Numbered from the stretch's first letter, positions 1 through 8,039 are shown. The stretch is DNA of 15,517 bases from JBBABP01 sp041657585 (GCA_041657585.1 JBBABP010000023.1:1-15517), one strand, 5' to 3'. Notes: generated by a model from the letters alone, not told the origin. A program made the numbers and translations.

Positions 1-91
1 AAACGCAGATAATTCCAGAGAATAAAAAAATTTATAATTAAAAAAACGGCCGGATAATATATTCAGCTCGTTGTTATTTGTGTCTTTGTAA

Positions 92-119
92 TTATTCGTA
101 TAAAATTTTATACAAATAA
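92..119. repeat. A+T palindrome
   Basis: GTATAAAATTTTATAC (98-113) is a perfect 16-base palindrome. With one mismatch (C97/A114) the symmetry extends to TTATT...AATAA, 28 bases in all. It could be a dyad operator or a terminator stem for a gene outside the window; the sequence does not decide between these. Confidence 0.6.
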
Positions 120-152
120 CTATCCCTATATAGGATTTGTTTAATTATTTTT

Positions 153-215
153 AAAAATCCCTCTGTTCTTGCTTGCTGTATGCATGCTTCGGACTTCTCC
201 CTTTGCAAAAGGAAG
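153..215. repeat. Degenerate copy of TCCCTC hairpin repeat
   Basis: Begins AAAAATCCCTCTG and ends CTTCTCCCTTT-GCAAAAGGAAG, matching the left half of the element at 1521-1620. About 20 extra bases sit between CTCTG and GCTTCGG, and the CCCTTT/AAAGG stem is imperfect. It looks like a decayed or partial copy of the same dispersed element. Confidence 0.6.
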
Positions 216-264
216 ATAGATTAACGTATAAATTTCTCGAAGTTAAGAATAAACATCTAAATAT

Positions 265-292
265 TTGCAAAATAAAAAAATCTGAATATAAT
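265..292 (+). promoter_or_regulatory. Promoter for the DUF1846-like gene
   Basis: TTGCAA (265-270), a 16-bp spacer and TATAAT (287-292) make a good sigma-70 type promoter. Transcription would start near 299, giving a leader of about 105 nt before the ATG at 405. The leader contains a 9-mer-like stretch (GCTTTAAAG, about 322-346) but no obvious ribosome binding site. Confidence 0.6.
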
Positions 293-404
293 TATAAAAG
301 CCGAAAGCTTGAAGCAAAAAAGCTTTAAAGCATCAAAGTCAAAAAGATAAAAAACTATTTATAGCTTTCTATAACTTTTCTCGCTTTTATTACTTACTTT
401 ATTT

Positions 405-1502
405 ATGATAGAAAAAGCCGAAACTATTAAATTCAAAAAAATATGATTTGATCAAGAAAAATATATCAAACTTCAAAAAGCAAAAATTCTTGATGCTGTA
501 AGTAATTTTTGAGGTTGAAAATTATATTTAGAAGTTTGTTGAGAATTTCTAAATGATGATTTTGCTAGTAATTTTTTGCCATGATTTAATCCTGACTCCA
601 AAAAAATAATTTTTTCTGAATTGAGTAATCAGATTGAAGTTCTTTTTTGTGTCAAAGCTGATGATATCTTAAATAATATTGAAATTAATGGACAAAATAT
701 TCACGATTATCTTTGGCAAATTGCTAGAAGTATAGAAAAAAATCTTTGAGTTAAGTCACATATAGTTATAAATCAAATTGATGTAGAAAATATGTTTGAT
801 ATGGTTTTGGATTTTGAAAAAGAATTCCAAAAAAAATGATATAGAGTTTGGGAAAGATATAAAATTAATTGATATCCGGCTAATATCAAAAATGTTTTGA
901 GTGAAAATTGACTTGGTAATGATGATCATATCCCTTTGACAAAAAATTTAATTCTGGTCACCTGATTGAGCGGAGCTGGTAAAACTTCAACTTGTCTTGG
1001 TCAAATTTATTTGGATCATCAAATTGAAATTAAATCTGGTTATGCGAAATACAAAATATTGCCTGCGTGGAATTTAGATATTTTTCATCCAGTGAATTTA
1101 GCTGACAATATTAATTTATTAGAAAACTGAAATTCAATTTCATTTGATGAATTACATAAAAAAGAATATTGAATGAGCTCAGTAATAAATTCTGATTCTA
1201 TTGAAAATTTTGAAAATATAATGGCCATTGTTAGACAAATTGTGACTCACAAAAATTACATGATCAAATACAAATCACCAACAGATATGATCATTAACTG
1301 CACGTGATTTGCTATTTCCAACGATGAAATTATTAGTATTGCTTGTTTCAATGAGATTCAAAGAAAAATAAAATATTACGAAGAGAATTTGAAAGAAGGA
1401 GAAAATAAAATTGAGATATTAAAAATATGTGAAGAAATAGAAAATAAATGCAAACAATATTGTGACCAAAAAAAATATAATTGTGATCAGAAAATATGTT
1501 AA
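405..1502 (+). CDS. DUF1846/UPF0371-family protein, short, P-loop
   Basis: 365 aa with 13 in-frame TGA glycines. It matches the DUF1846 (UPF0371) family along most of its length: start near KIGFDQEKY, FGGGKLYLE (from about residue 35), LPGFNPDSK, GYPANIKNVLSENGLG, TCLGQIYLDHQ, SGYAKYKILPAWNLDIFHPVNLA and YKSPTDM (289-295). The family's biochemical role is not settled, so none is assigned. Two things are odd. First, where typical members carry a degenerate APGPGSGKMAT loop, this protein has a textbook Walker A, GLSGAGKT (187-194), suggesting real nucleotide binding. Second, members are usually near 490-500 aa; here the C-terminal part is missing and replaced by a charged helix and a Cys-rich tail with cysteines at 342, 349, 353, 360 and 365, the last being the final residue. 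ATG 405 follows a T-rich leader with no Shine-Dalgarno sequence. The family call is my alignment from memory. Confidence 0.8.
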
Positions 1503-1520
1503 TTTTTTTTTAATTTTTAA

Positions 1521-1620
1521 AAAAATCCCTCTGCCTTCGGCTTCTCCCTTTACAAAGGGAGACAAATTGTCCTCCTTTTCTTCAAAGGAGGAGGTATCCG
1601 CAAAGCGGATGGAGGATTTC
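1521..1620. repeat. TCCCTC multi-hairpin intergenic repeat
   Basis: A run of nested hairpins: CTCCCTTT/AAAGGGAG (1544-1551 with 1554-1561), CCTCCTTT/AAAGGAGG (1571-1578 with 1584-1591) and TCCGC/GCGGA (1597-1601 with 1605-1609). An outer pairing joins AAATCCCTC at the left to GGAGGATTT at the right. It sits between two convergent genes and is partly repeated at 153-215. Higher G+C than its surroundings, non-coding, and probably a mobile or REP-like palindromic element. Confidence 0.75.
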
Positions 1621-1622
1621 AA

Positions 1623-1656
1623 AAAAAGACCTTTAATTTAATAAAGATCTTTTTTA
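1623..1656. terminator. Bidirectional terminator
   Basis: AAAAAAGACCTTTA pairs with TAAAGATCTTTTTT across a 6-nt loop, with one C/A mismatch. There is an A tract on one side and a T tract on the other, so it can terminate both the plus gene ending at 1502 and the minus gene ending at 1676. Confidence 0.7.
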
Positions 1657-1675
1657 GAAAATATATTTTACAATA

Positions 1676-2773
1676 TTATTTTTTCTTTTTTACAAGTTCA
1701 TAAACTCATTTTTCAACTCTTTTGAAAAGATCTTTGTATTTTTGAAGATTTAACATTACGGTGTTTGGACTAACCATTTTTTCTTTTAACATTTCTCTAC
1801 ATAATTCTTTTACATTCATTGGTCTTCAGTTTTTTTCAAATATTCTTACTAAGATTTCTTTTACCATTCATCATTCATAACCTCGTTCTTTAAGCCCGTA
1901 AATTCAAAGTCAAAGATTAACAAATATGTCGTTATTTTTTACAAGTTCGTTGTGAACAGTGTTAACTTTTATGCTTTTTGCAGGGAATCGTTCAACGATT
2001 TTTGCTGGCAATTCTTGATAATGAATAGGTTTGTTTATTCTTCTCATAGTGTAAAGAATTTTTAATTTAATTGTTTTTGGATTAACATCGTGAAATGTTG
2101 GTAATCAAATTTTACCATCAAATACATTTATTTCTCTGATAGATTCAAAAAAATTCACATAGAATAAATCATTTTTTAGATAATGAATTTCTTTGTAGTC
2201 TTTTGAAAAATTATCTTTCATCCATCATATAAATTCATATAGATCCTGACTCTTTTTTCTTTTTTCAAAATAACTTGATATTACCAAAACCATTTTTGTT
2301 AGTACATCTTCATAAAGTGGTTCAAGATAAAATCCTTTGTACAAATATTTATTCCTTTTTAAATAAGTAACATCAAAATCTGAAACTAAAATAAGTTTTA
2401 ATTCTTGTTTAGTAAATTTGAAAATGTTTTTGTTGAACATTTTGGAAATCAAAGAATCTTCTTTTAGAAATCATCAGTGGGAATCAAGAGTTTTTTTTGC
2501 TTCTTTTAAAACATCCATATAAACATCATTACCAACAATCAGTCTTCTAAATCTCATCAATGCTTGAGATTCGATCTGTCTTATTCTTTCTCTAGTAAGA
2601 GAATATTCTTTTCCAATTCTTTGTAATGGCGTTTCTTTATTTCAATCTAATCCAAATTTTCTCATCAAAACTAATCTTTCTTTTGGTTTGCAATAAATCA
2701 AAACATCTTTTAAATTAGTTCATTCAATGTCAATCTTGATTTTTTTATCGTCCATTTTTACATTAAAATTCAT
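1676..2773 (-). CDS. Sigma-region-4-like plus HARE-HTH DNA-binding protein
   Basis: 365 aa, 12 in-frame TGA glycines. Residues about 29-79 resemble sigma-70 region 4: KPKERLVLMRKFGL, then TPLQRIGKEYSLTRERIRQIESQALMRFR, the helix-turn-helix that contacts the -35 box. There is no region 2, so this is not a complete sigma factor. The last ~145 residues contain two winged-helix modules (about 220-295 and 296-365) of the HARE-HTH type, each ending in a Y-x-L or V-Y-E-L strand; this domain is also found in the RNA polymerase delta subunit (RpoE). I infer a chromatin or RNA-polymerase-associated transcription regulator. It has its own upstream promoter and converges on the DUF1846 gene. ATG 2773 is the first in-frame start; a second ATG lies six codons later, so the exact N-terminus is slightly uncertain. 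Confidence 0.8.
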
Positions 2774-2888
2774 TTTTGAGAACTTTTTAATAAATAAAAA
2801 TTTTTAAGCTGAACTTTTGAGATTATTAATTGTTAAGCTAAGTAAGCTAATTTTTTAAAAATAAAGACGTATTGTTTTTTATCATAAA

Positions 2889-2919
2889 ATCTTAATAAGG
2901 ATTCGTACTTCAATGTCAA
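2889..2919 (-). promoter_or_regulatory. Promoter for the sigma-4/HARE gene
   Basis: On the minus strand a perfect TTGACA (2914-2919) is followed after 19 bp by TAAGAT (2889-2894). The spacer is long, but the same TAAGAT end occurs in the prs promoter. It gives a leader of about 110 nt before the ATG at 2773. Confidence 0.5.
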
Positions 2920-2972
2920 GCGATTTTTTTAAAAAAGCTTTTAGCGAAAGAAAAAAGAAGTAATTGGAATAC

Positions 2973-3005
2973 TAGTAATTGCTGATTACGAATTACAAAT
3001 TACTA
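2973..3005. repeat. TAGTAATT/AATTACTA inverted repeat
   Basis: TAGTAATT (2973-2980) pairs with AATTACTA (2998-3005). An alternative inner stem uses GTAATT (2975-2980) with AATTAC (2991-2996). It begins 12 bases past the ychF stop and may act as its terminator, although no strong T tract follows directly on that strand. Confidence 0.4.
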
Positions 3006-3016
3006 TTTTTGTTTTT

Positions 3017-4123
3017 CTATACATTAAATTTAAATATTATCACATCTCAATCTTTGACAATATAATCTTTTCATTCAAGTTTCAACAGCCCCTTTTCTTT
3101 TGCTTTAACTCGAGATCAGCATTCAATTAAATCTTTGTAATTTACAACTTCTGCTTTTATAAATCATCTTTCAAAATCTGTGTGTATAGCTCAAGCCGCT
3201 TTCGGCGCAGTTGATCATGTTGGTATTGTCCGTGCCTTTGATTCTTTTTCTCAAGCAGTAAAATAATACATTAATCAAACTTTATTAAACGCCAAAGAAA
3301 TCAAATCATCTAATGTTGGAATATGTGTTAATTTATCTATTTCCAAAAGCTCTTTGAAAAAATCTTGTTTTTCTTCATCTTTCAAATCAATCATTTCTGA
3401 TTCTAATTTTGCACAAACAATTGCAACTGGACTTTGAAGTTTGACCATGAATTCTTCAGCTATTTTGTGTCAATAAACAATATCTTCTTGAGAAATATTT
3501 ATAGCATAAACTATTGGTTTAAATGTTAATAAATTATAATTTTTTAAAAGTTTTTGTTCTTCGGTTGAAAGATATTCTTTAATTGAGTGTGCAATTTTTC
3601 ATTGTTGTAAAACAGTTTTAATTTTTCATAATATTTCAGTCAATTTTTGTTCATCTTTGTTTCAAGTTAATTTTGCTTTTCTTTCAAGTCATGGTAATGT
3701 TTTTTCAATTTGTTCTAAATCAGCTAAAATTAATTCAGTGTTAATTATTTCAACATCTCTCATCGGATCAATAGTTCATTCAACGTGAACAACATCGCTA
3801 TCTTTGAAATATCTCAAAACTTGGACTATTGTATCTACTTCTCTGATATGTGAAAGAAATTTATTTCACAATCATTCTCATTTACTTGCTCATTTTACAA
3901 GTCAAGCAATATCAACAAATTCAATATTTGCATAAACTTTTTTTTTAGAATTAAATAATTTTGATAGTTCATCAATCCTATGATCTTTTACTTCAACAAT
4001 TCATATATTTGGATCGATTGTACAAAAAGGGAAATTTTCTGCAGGTGCGGAATACGATTTTGTCAATGCATTAAACAATGTTGATTTACCTACGTTTGGC
4101 AATCAAACAATTCAGATTTTCAT
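3017..4123 (-). CDS. ychF: Ribosome-associated P-loop ATPase YchF (Obg/OLA1 family)
   Basis: 368 aa, the usual length. The N-terminus MKIGIVGLPNVGKST carries the G1 loop (residues 7-15), with two of its glycines written TGA. The G3 region DIAGLVKGASKGEGLGNKFL has the hydrophobic Leu where classical GTPases have Gln, the hallmark of this HAS-GTPase branch, which prefers ATP. REVDTIVQVLRYF, LMYYFTAG and HTDFERGFIKAEV (TGS domain, about residues 280-368) and the terminal FKFNV all match YchF. The protein binds ribosomes and is linked to stress responses; its exact role is debated. ATG 4123 gives the conserved start immediately before the P-loop. The gene has no recognisable Shine-Dalgarno sequence and is preceded by tandem repeats rather than a clear promoter. 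Confidence 0.97.
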
Positions 4124-4138
4124 TTTATAAACAAGATT

Positions 4139-4170
4139 AAAATATTAAAAAACTAAAATATTAAAAAATT
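4139..4170. repeat. Two copies of AAAATATTAAAAAAYT
   Basis: AAAATATTAAAAAACT (4139-4154) is followed directly by AAAATATTAAAAAATT (4155-4170) and then GAAAAC. The same doubled 16-mer, followed by GAA, recurs at 9754-9785 and 12546-12577. Confidence 0.75.
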
Positions 4171-4213
4171 GAAAACAGTAACTTGTAATTTATAATTTCA
4201 AATTCCAATTTCC

Positions 4214-4248
4214 ATTTCCTATTTCCTATTTCCTATTTCCTATTTCCT
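4214..4248. repeat. Five perfect ATTTCCT heptamers
   Basis: Five exact, contiguous copies of ATTTCCT, with two degenerate copies just before (AAATTCC, AATTTCC). On the ychF strand this reads AGGAAAT, but at more than 90 bases from the start codon it is not a ribosome binding site. Such arrays commonly vary in copy number between strains. Confidence 0.85.
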
Positions 4249-4293
4249 TTCTTTTACCTATTTCATGTTTTATATCAAACAAAAATACAGCCA

Positions 4294-4321
4294 TTGAAAA
4301 TGAAATAAATTTTTTTATAAA
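4294..4321 (+). promoter_or_regulatory. Promoter for the VanY-like gene
   Basis: TTGAAA (4294-4299), a 16-bp spacer and TATAAA (4316-4321). Start of transcription near 4328 would give a leader of about 110 nt that contains the perfect hairpin at 4344-4376. Confidence 0.5.
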
Positions 4322-4343
4322 CAAAAATGACATTTTTACCACA

Positions 4344-4376
4344 TAGGAATTTCAATAATTTTTATTGAAATTCCTA
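4344..4376 (+). repeat. Perfect 15-bp hairpin in a 5' leader
   Basis: TAGGAATTTCAATAA and its exact reverse complement flank a 3-nt loop. No T tract follows on either side, so a simple terminator is unlikely. Downstream come CTGC/GCAG (4379-4390), GGGT/ACCC (4390-4403), TAAAATAA/TTATTTTA (4393-4400 with 4420-4427) and GGAT/ATCC (4417-4436), several of which are mutually exclusive. This suggests a structured leader controlling the next gene, or an RNase processing site. Confidence 0.65.
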
Positions 4377-4440
4377 TTCTGCTAAAGCAGGGTAAAATAA
4401 CCCCAAAAATCCCAAAGGATTATTTTATTCTTATCCAAAA

Positions 4441-5271
4441 ATGACTACAAAAATAAAACAACATTTTAACCTTTATACGATAGCTATTTCTTTTATAATA
4501 GTTTTTGTTTTTGGAATAATTACTTTTGTTTTTTTCCAATGACAAGTCAGCGCATCCAAAGAAGATATTAAAAATGTTTTAGAATATAAATTAGATTGTC
4601 AGTTACAAAAAGAAATTATAAATGAATCTTTGTCCCAAAATGATCTTTTGAATAATATTTTTTTGCCTTCATATGATAATCAATTTAAAAAAAAATCTGA
4701 ATTTGATTTAGAGTCAGATTCATCTATTCAAAAATATTTGAGTAAAAAAACTCCATTTAATAATCAGGATTATGTGCCAGAAGATTTGACATCAATTAAT
4801 TCAAATTTTACTTTCAATGATTCTTCAAAATTTTTTTTGAGACAAGAAGCTTGAATACAATTTGCAGATTTGGCTTGGCATTTTTGGAATGAATTTAAAT
4901 GAGATAAACTTTATATAGTTAGTGCTTATAGAAGTAGAGAATTCCAAAATTATTTATTGCAAAAATGATGTGATATTTCAAAATGTGCGAAAGCTGGAAC
5001 TAGTGAACATCAGGCTTGATTGGCTATAGATATTAATGTGATAATGAAAAATTGAAAAAATGTTTGACTAGAAAAACAAAATAAATATTATTCTCGACTT
5101 ATTCAAAATGCTAATAAATTTTGATTTCACAATACCTATCAAAAATGAATAGAAATTGACTGACAAATAGCAGAATGACGACATCGAAGATATTTGTGAA
5201 CTTGATTGGCAAATATTTTATCACAGAAAAATTTAACATTTGCGGAATTTTTTAAACAAATGAATAATTAA
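4441..5271 (+). CDS. VanY-type D-Ala-D-Ala carboxypeptidase (M15B), membrane-anchored
   Basis: 276 aa, 13 in-frame TGA glycines. A single N-terminal membrane helix (about residues 12-33) is followed by a low-complexity Asn/Ser-rich stalk to about residue 130 and then the peptidase domain. Visible family motifs: SAYRS, the zinc motif GTSEHQAGLAIDI with S188, H190 and D197, and the second active-site block EGRHRRYLGTGLA with E245 and H248. Members usually read EPWHWRYVG here; Pro-Trp is replaced by Gly-Arg, but the catalytic Glu and metal-binding His remain. The enzyme would trim the terminal D-Ala from peptidoglycan stem peptides outside the membrane. It has its own promoter and a structured leader. 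No Shine-Dalgarno precedes ATG 4441. The next gene, grpE, is 109 bp away and unrelated in function. Confidence 0.88.
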
Positions 5272-5282
5272 AAATGAATAAT

Positions 5283-5336
5283 GCTACAAATGTTACAAAG
5301 GCCACAAAGGCTACAAAGGCTTCAAAGGTTGCAAAA
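5283..5336. repeat. Six tandem 9-mers (GCYACAAAG family)
   Basis: Six contiguous units: GCTACAAAT, GTTACAAAG, GCCACAAAG, GCTACAAAG, GCTTCAAAG, GTTGCAAAA. Substitutions concentrate at positions 2-4 while the CAAAG end is held. Related arrays lie at 8081, 9701 and 13475. It fills the space between the VanY-like gene and grpE. Confidence 0.85.
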
Positions 5337-5380
5337 GAAAAAGATGGATAGACTTTTAATTTTTTAATAATTATATATAG

Positions 5381-6055
5381 ATGCAAAAAGACGAGAAAAA
5401 AATTACTGAAAAATCTGAGAATCAAAAATCTGAAGAAATAACTGAAGAATCTGAAGAAAACAAAGAAAATAATGATGATTTGTTACAAAAAATGAAAGAA
5501 GCTGAGAAAATAAAGGATGATGTCTGATGAGAAAAAGAAGAATGAGAGCTGATGAAAAAAAATAAATTACAACAAAAAATAATTGAACTGGAAACTTCAA
5601 ATAAACAATTTCAAGAAATAGCTAAAAAAGCTCAATATGACTATCTAAATTTGAAACTTGATTTTGATAGATTTCAAAGACAGATTCAAGAAAATTCAAA
5701 AAATCTTTGAATTGATTTATTGTTATCTGTAGTTAAAAAATTTCTACCATTTTTAGAAGATCTTAGAAAATCATTGGAAAATATTACACCAGAACATCAA
5801 GAAGATCCTTTGTCTAAATGAGTAAAAATTGTTTATGAAAAATTTTTGAAAACATTACAGTCTATGAATATATATCCAATCGAATCAATCTGATTAGTTC
5901 CAGATTCGTTTTTTCATGAACCTGTAAGTATGCAAAGCACAGAAAATAAAAAATTAAAATGAAAAATAGTTCAAGAATTTGAAAGAGGATTTTACTATCA
6001 AAAAGATTGAGAAAAAAAAGTTATAACTCATTCCAAAGTAATTATTTGAGAATAA
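5381..6055 (+). CDS. grpE: GrpE nucleotide-exchange factor
   Basis: 224 aa. The acidic, Glu/Lys-rich N-terminus (1-60) leads into a long coiled coil (about 55-110), the GrpE dimer stalk. The family core follows: YDYLNLKLDFDRFQRQ (86-101), LLLSVVKKFLPFLEDLRKSL (in canonical GrpE LLPVLDNLERAL), GVKIVYEKFLKTL, the head-domain motif LVPDSFFHEPVSMQ (172-185) and IVQEFERGFYY (196-206). GrpE releases ADP from DnaK and so drives the Hsp70 folding cycle. Neither dnaK nor dnaJ is within the window, so the gene stands apart from its usual partners. ATG 5381 directly follows an A+T leader without a Shine-Dalgarno sequence; nine TGA codons are read as Gly. Confidence 0.95.
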
Positions 6056-6074
6056 ATATTTACAGAAATAGCAT

Positions 6075-6104
6075 TTGACATTTATATCTAAATCAATATA
6101 AGAT
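6075..6104 (+). promoter_or_regulatory. Promoter for prs
   Basis: A perfect TTGACA (6075-6080) precedes TATAAGAT (6097-6104), read as TATAAG with a 16-bp spacer or TAAGAT with 18. Transcription would start near 6110, at the first in-frame ATG (6110), which favours the second ATG (6137) as the start codon with a leader of about 25 nt. Confidence 0.65.
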
Positions 6105-6136
6105 TGGTGATGCTTTTTATTTTAAATAAAATTATT

Positions 6137-7270
6137 ATGTCGGAATTTCATGAAAAATCAAAATATCCTCTTCATATAATATGAACAGATGAAACAAAAA
6201 TTTTATCTGAAAAAATAGTTTCAAAATTAAATAAAAATTTAAGTATTGATATACCTAAATGAATATTGAATGTTATTGAAAAAAATATGATGCAAATAAA
6301 TAAATCTTTGAATTGTGAAATAATCACTATCAATTGAGCTTTCGAAGTTTCAAAAGAAATAATAGGATATGACAAATTTGCTAATGAAGAAACAAAAATA
6401 GTTTTTAATGAATCTGTTCGTGGCAAACACGTTTATCTTGTGTGTGATGTAAATTGAAAAATAAACTCATCAAAAACTACATTTAATGACAAATTACAAC
6501 AAGCTCAACTTATTTTACATACAGCCAAAAAACATGGCGCAAAAACTATAAATGTTATTTTTACTTGTTTCCCTTATTCTAGACAAGATAAACCCACTCA
6601 AGCTTGATTGAAAGATAGAGCTAAAAGAGAGGCTTCTTCTACACAATTTGTTGTCGAAATTTTAGAAATGTTGTGAATAGATTATTGTATAACAATAGAT
6701 ATTCATAATACAGCAACAACAAATGCATTTAAACAAACTAATTTTGTTAATTTATATACTTGATGGTTTGTACAAGAAGTTATAAATAAAATTAATAAAT
6801 CTGATATTGTTTTATCTTGAACAGATGAATGATGTATAAAAAAAACAGAAGCAATATGCAAAGATTTGAAATTAAAAAATATAGTTGTTTTGAAAACAAG
6901 AGATTATTCACAAAAATCAGTAGTAACTGAATCTAGAATTTTTTGAGATATTGAATGAAAAAATGTAGTAATTCATGATGATATATTAGATACTTGATGA
7001 TCATTAGTTTCATTGATAGAAGAAATGAAAAAGAAAAATCCAACTAGTATAAATATTGCAATTACTCATTGACGATTTAATGATAATGCAATTGAAAAAC
7101 TTACAAAAATTCATGATGAATGAATGTTTGAAAATATATATGTGACAAATACTGTTTATAGAGAAAATTTGCCAGATTTTGTGAAGGTTGTTGATGCAAG
7201 TAATATATTCGCAAATACGATTACTTCAATTTTTCAATGAGAAAGTATAAATTACAACAATAATAAGTAG
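6137..7270 (+). CDS. prs: Divergent ribose-phosphate pyrophosphokinase (PRPP synthetase)
   Basis: 377 aa, longer than the usual ~315. It would transfer pyrophosphate from ATP to ribose 5-phosphate, making PRPP for nucleotide and NAD synthesis or salvage. Family landmarks: NESVRGKHVYLV (canonical ESVRG-D-VF), FPYSRQDK (146-152; canonical YARQD), D188-I-H190 (canonical DLH), GDIEGKNVVI and the PRPP loop HDDILDTGGS (280-289; canonical VDDMIDTGGT). The first ~65 residues form an N-terminal extension of uncertain origin, and the DLHADQIQGFF segment is replaced by DIHNTATTNAF, so the enzyme is far from the standard type. Sixteen TGA codons are read as Gly. ATG 6110 is an in-frame alternative, but the promoter places the transcript start there; ATG 6137 is preferred. 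Confidence 0.88.
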
Positions 7271-7286
7271 ATTGAAGATTGTATAA

Positions 7287-7934
7287 TTAAATAATATTTT
7301 TTATTAATTTGTAAATAATCCATATTATAAAAATTAACAAAATTAAACTTCATCAAAGAAATAATCATATAACATTAAAAAATGCAGTATAAGCTGGTTT
7401 TTGAAAAAAATCAGTCTTTAATTTTGGTAAAATTTTAATTGTTGAAATGCTTTCATTCAAAGGGAAGGATTCTATTTTTCCTATGGCTAATACGTATTTT
7501 CAAGAATTATTTGGGTTAAATATTTGTATAAAATAATCTCATGATTCAACATTTTTTGAAAACTCTGGTCATTGATTATAATTGTCTCAAGCAAATTTTT
7601 CAAAGAAATTTCATCGTTGGAAGTTTTTTCAATCTATCAATTTTATCAATTTTTTTTTGCTACTTATTTTAGCAGAAAAGTTTTTTTGTGCTCCGGAAAT
7701 GTCTGGTGACGTGAGTTGGGCATATAATAAAAATCAAGTATTTGAACTTATTTTATAAAAATCAGGATTTCATTTTAATTCTCAATAAAATGCTTGAGAA
7801 ATTTCTGGATTTTTTATTATAATTGGATTTGTTTCAGAATTTGTCTTTTCAAAAATTAATCTTGGTTGATGTGCAAAAGTAAAAGAGAAAAAAAATAATA
7901 AAAAGAAACATAAAATAATCTTTTTTTTGTTCAT
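7287..7934 (-). CDS. Secreted, C-terminally membrane-anchored protein of unknown function
   Basis: 215 aa, not recognised by family. Residues 1-21 form a clear signal peptide (basic MNKKK, then a Phe/Leu core, likely cleaved after FTFA). An extracellular domain with several beta-strand-like segments follows, including NPEISQAFYGELKGNPDFYKI (42-62) and GDYFIQIFNPNNSGKYVLAIGKIESF. A single hydrophobic helix (about 185-210) with a basic end (KLIKN) anchors it, giving an outside-facing domain. The layout suggests a cell-surface protein with an immunoglobulin- or jelly-roll-like fold, but that is inference. Twelve in-frame TGA codons support reading it as a real gene under code 25. It converges on prs with only 16 bp between the stops. 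Confidence 0.8.
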
Positions 7935-7967
7935 TAGAAATTTATCTATATAAAAAATTAATTATTA

Positions 7968-7994
7968 ATTATATAATTGCTTGTTTTTTGCAAA
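7968..7994 (-). promoter_or_regulatory. Possible promoter of the secreted-protein gene
   Basis: On the minus strand TATAAT (7968-7973) lies 15 bp below TTTGCA (7989-7994). The -35 match is weak and the region is generally A+T rich, so this is tentative. A perfect TTGACA at 8002-8007 has no -10 at a workable distance. Confidence 0.3.
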
Positions 7995-8039
7995 TACATT
8001 TTGTCAACTCTATTTTTGACGGTTAGATTTAAGTCTATT

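Larger units (their letters stand above)
1..264. other. Intergenic, no gene seen
   Basis: No reading frame on either strand looks like a gene, even with UGA read as glycine. The stretch holds an A+T palindrome at 92-119 and a degenerate copy of the TCCCTC hairpin repeat at 153-215. The end of a neighbouring gene may lie just outside the window, but nothing here lets me identify it. Confidence 0.6.
2774..3016. other. Intergenic between ychF and the HTH gene
   Basis: Non-coding in all frames. It holds the promoter of the downstream HTH gene (2889-2919), a TTTTTTAAAAAA tract near 2925 and the GTAATT/AATTAC inverted repeats at 2973-3005 after ychF. Confidence 0.6.
4124..4293. other. Intergenic, tandem-repeat rich
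   Basis: Divergent spacer between ychF (minus) and the VanY-like gene (plus). It holds two 16-bp A+T units (4139-4170) and an array of ATTTCCT (4214-4248). I found no convincing promoter for ychF. Confidence 0.6.

Noticed and set aside
1419..1622. A 67-residue minus-strand reading frame ending in hydrophobic residues
   Set aside because: It runs through the palindromic TCCCTC element and the 3' end of the DUF1846 gene in antisense; its sequence is just the translated repeat.
4214..4248. CRISPR array
   Set aside because: The repeats are 7 bp (and 9 bp elsewhere) and contiguous, with no spacers, and no cas genes are present; the Cas4-like nuclease alone is not evidence.
8002..8007. Perfect TTGACA on the minus strand as promoter of the secreted-protein gene
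   Set aside because: The nearest TATAAT is 28 bp away, too far for a normal promoter spacer.
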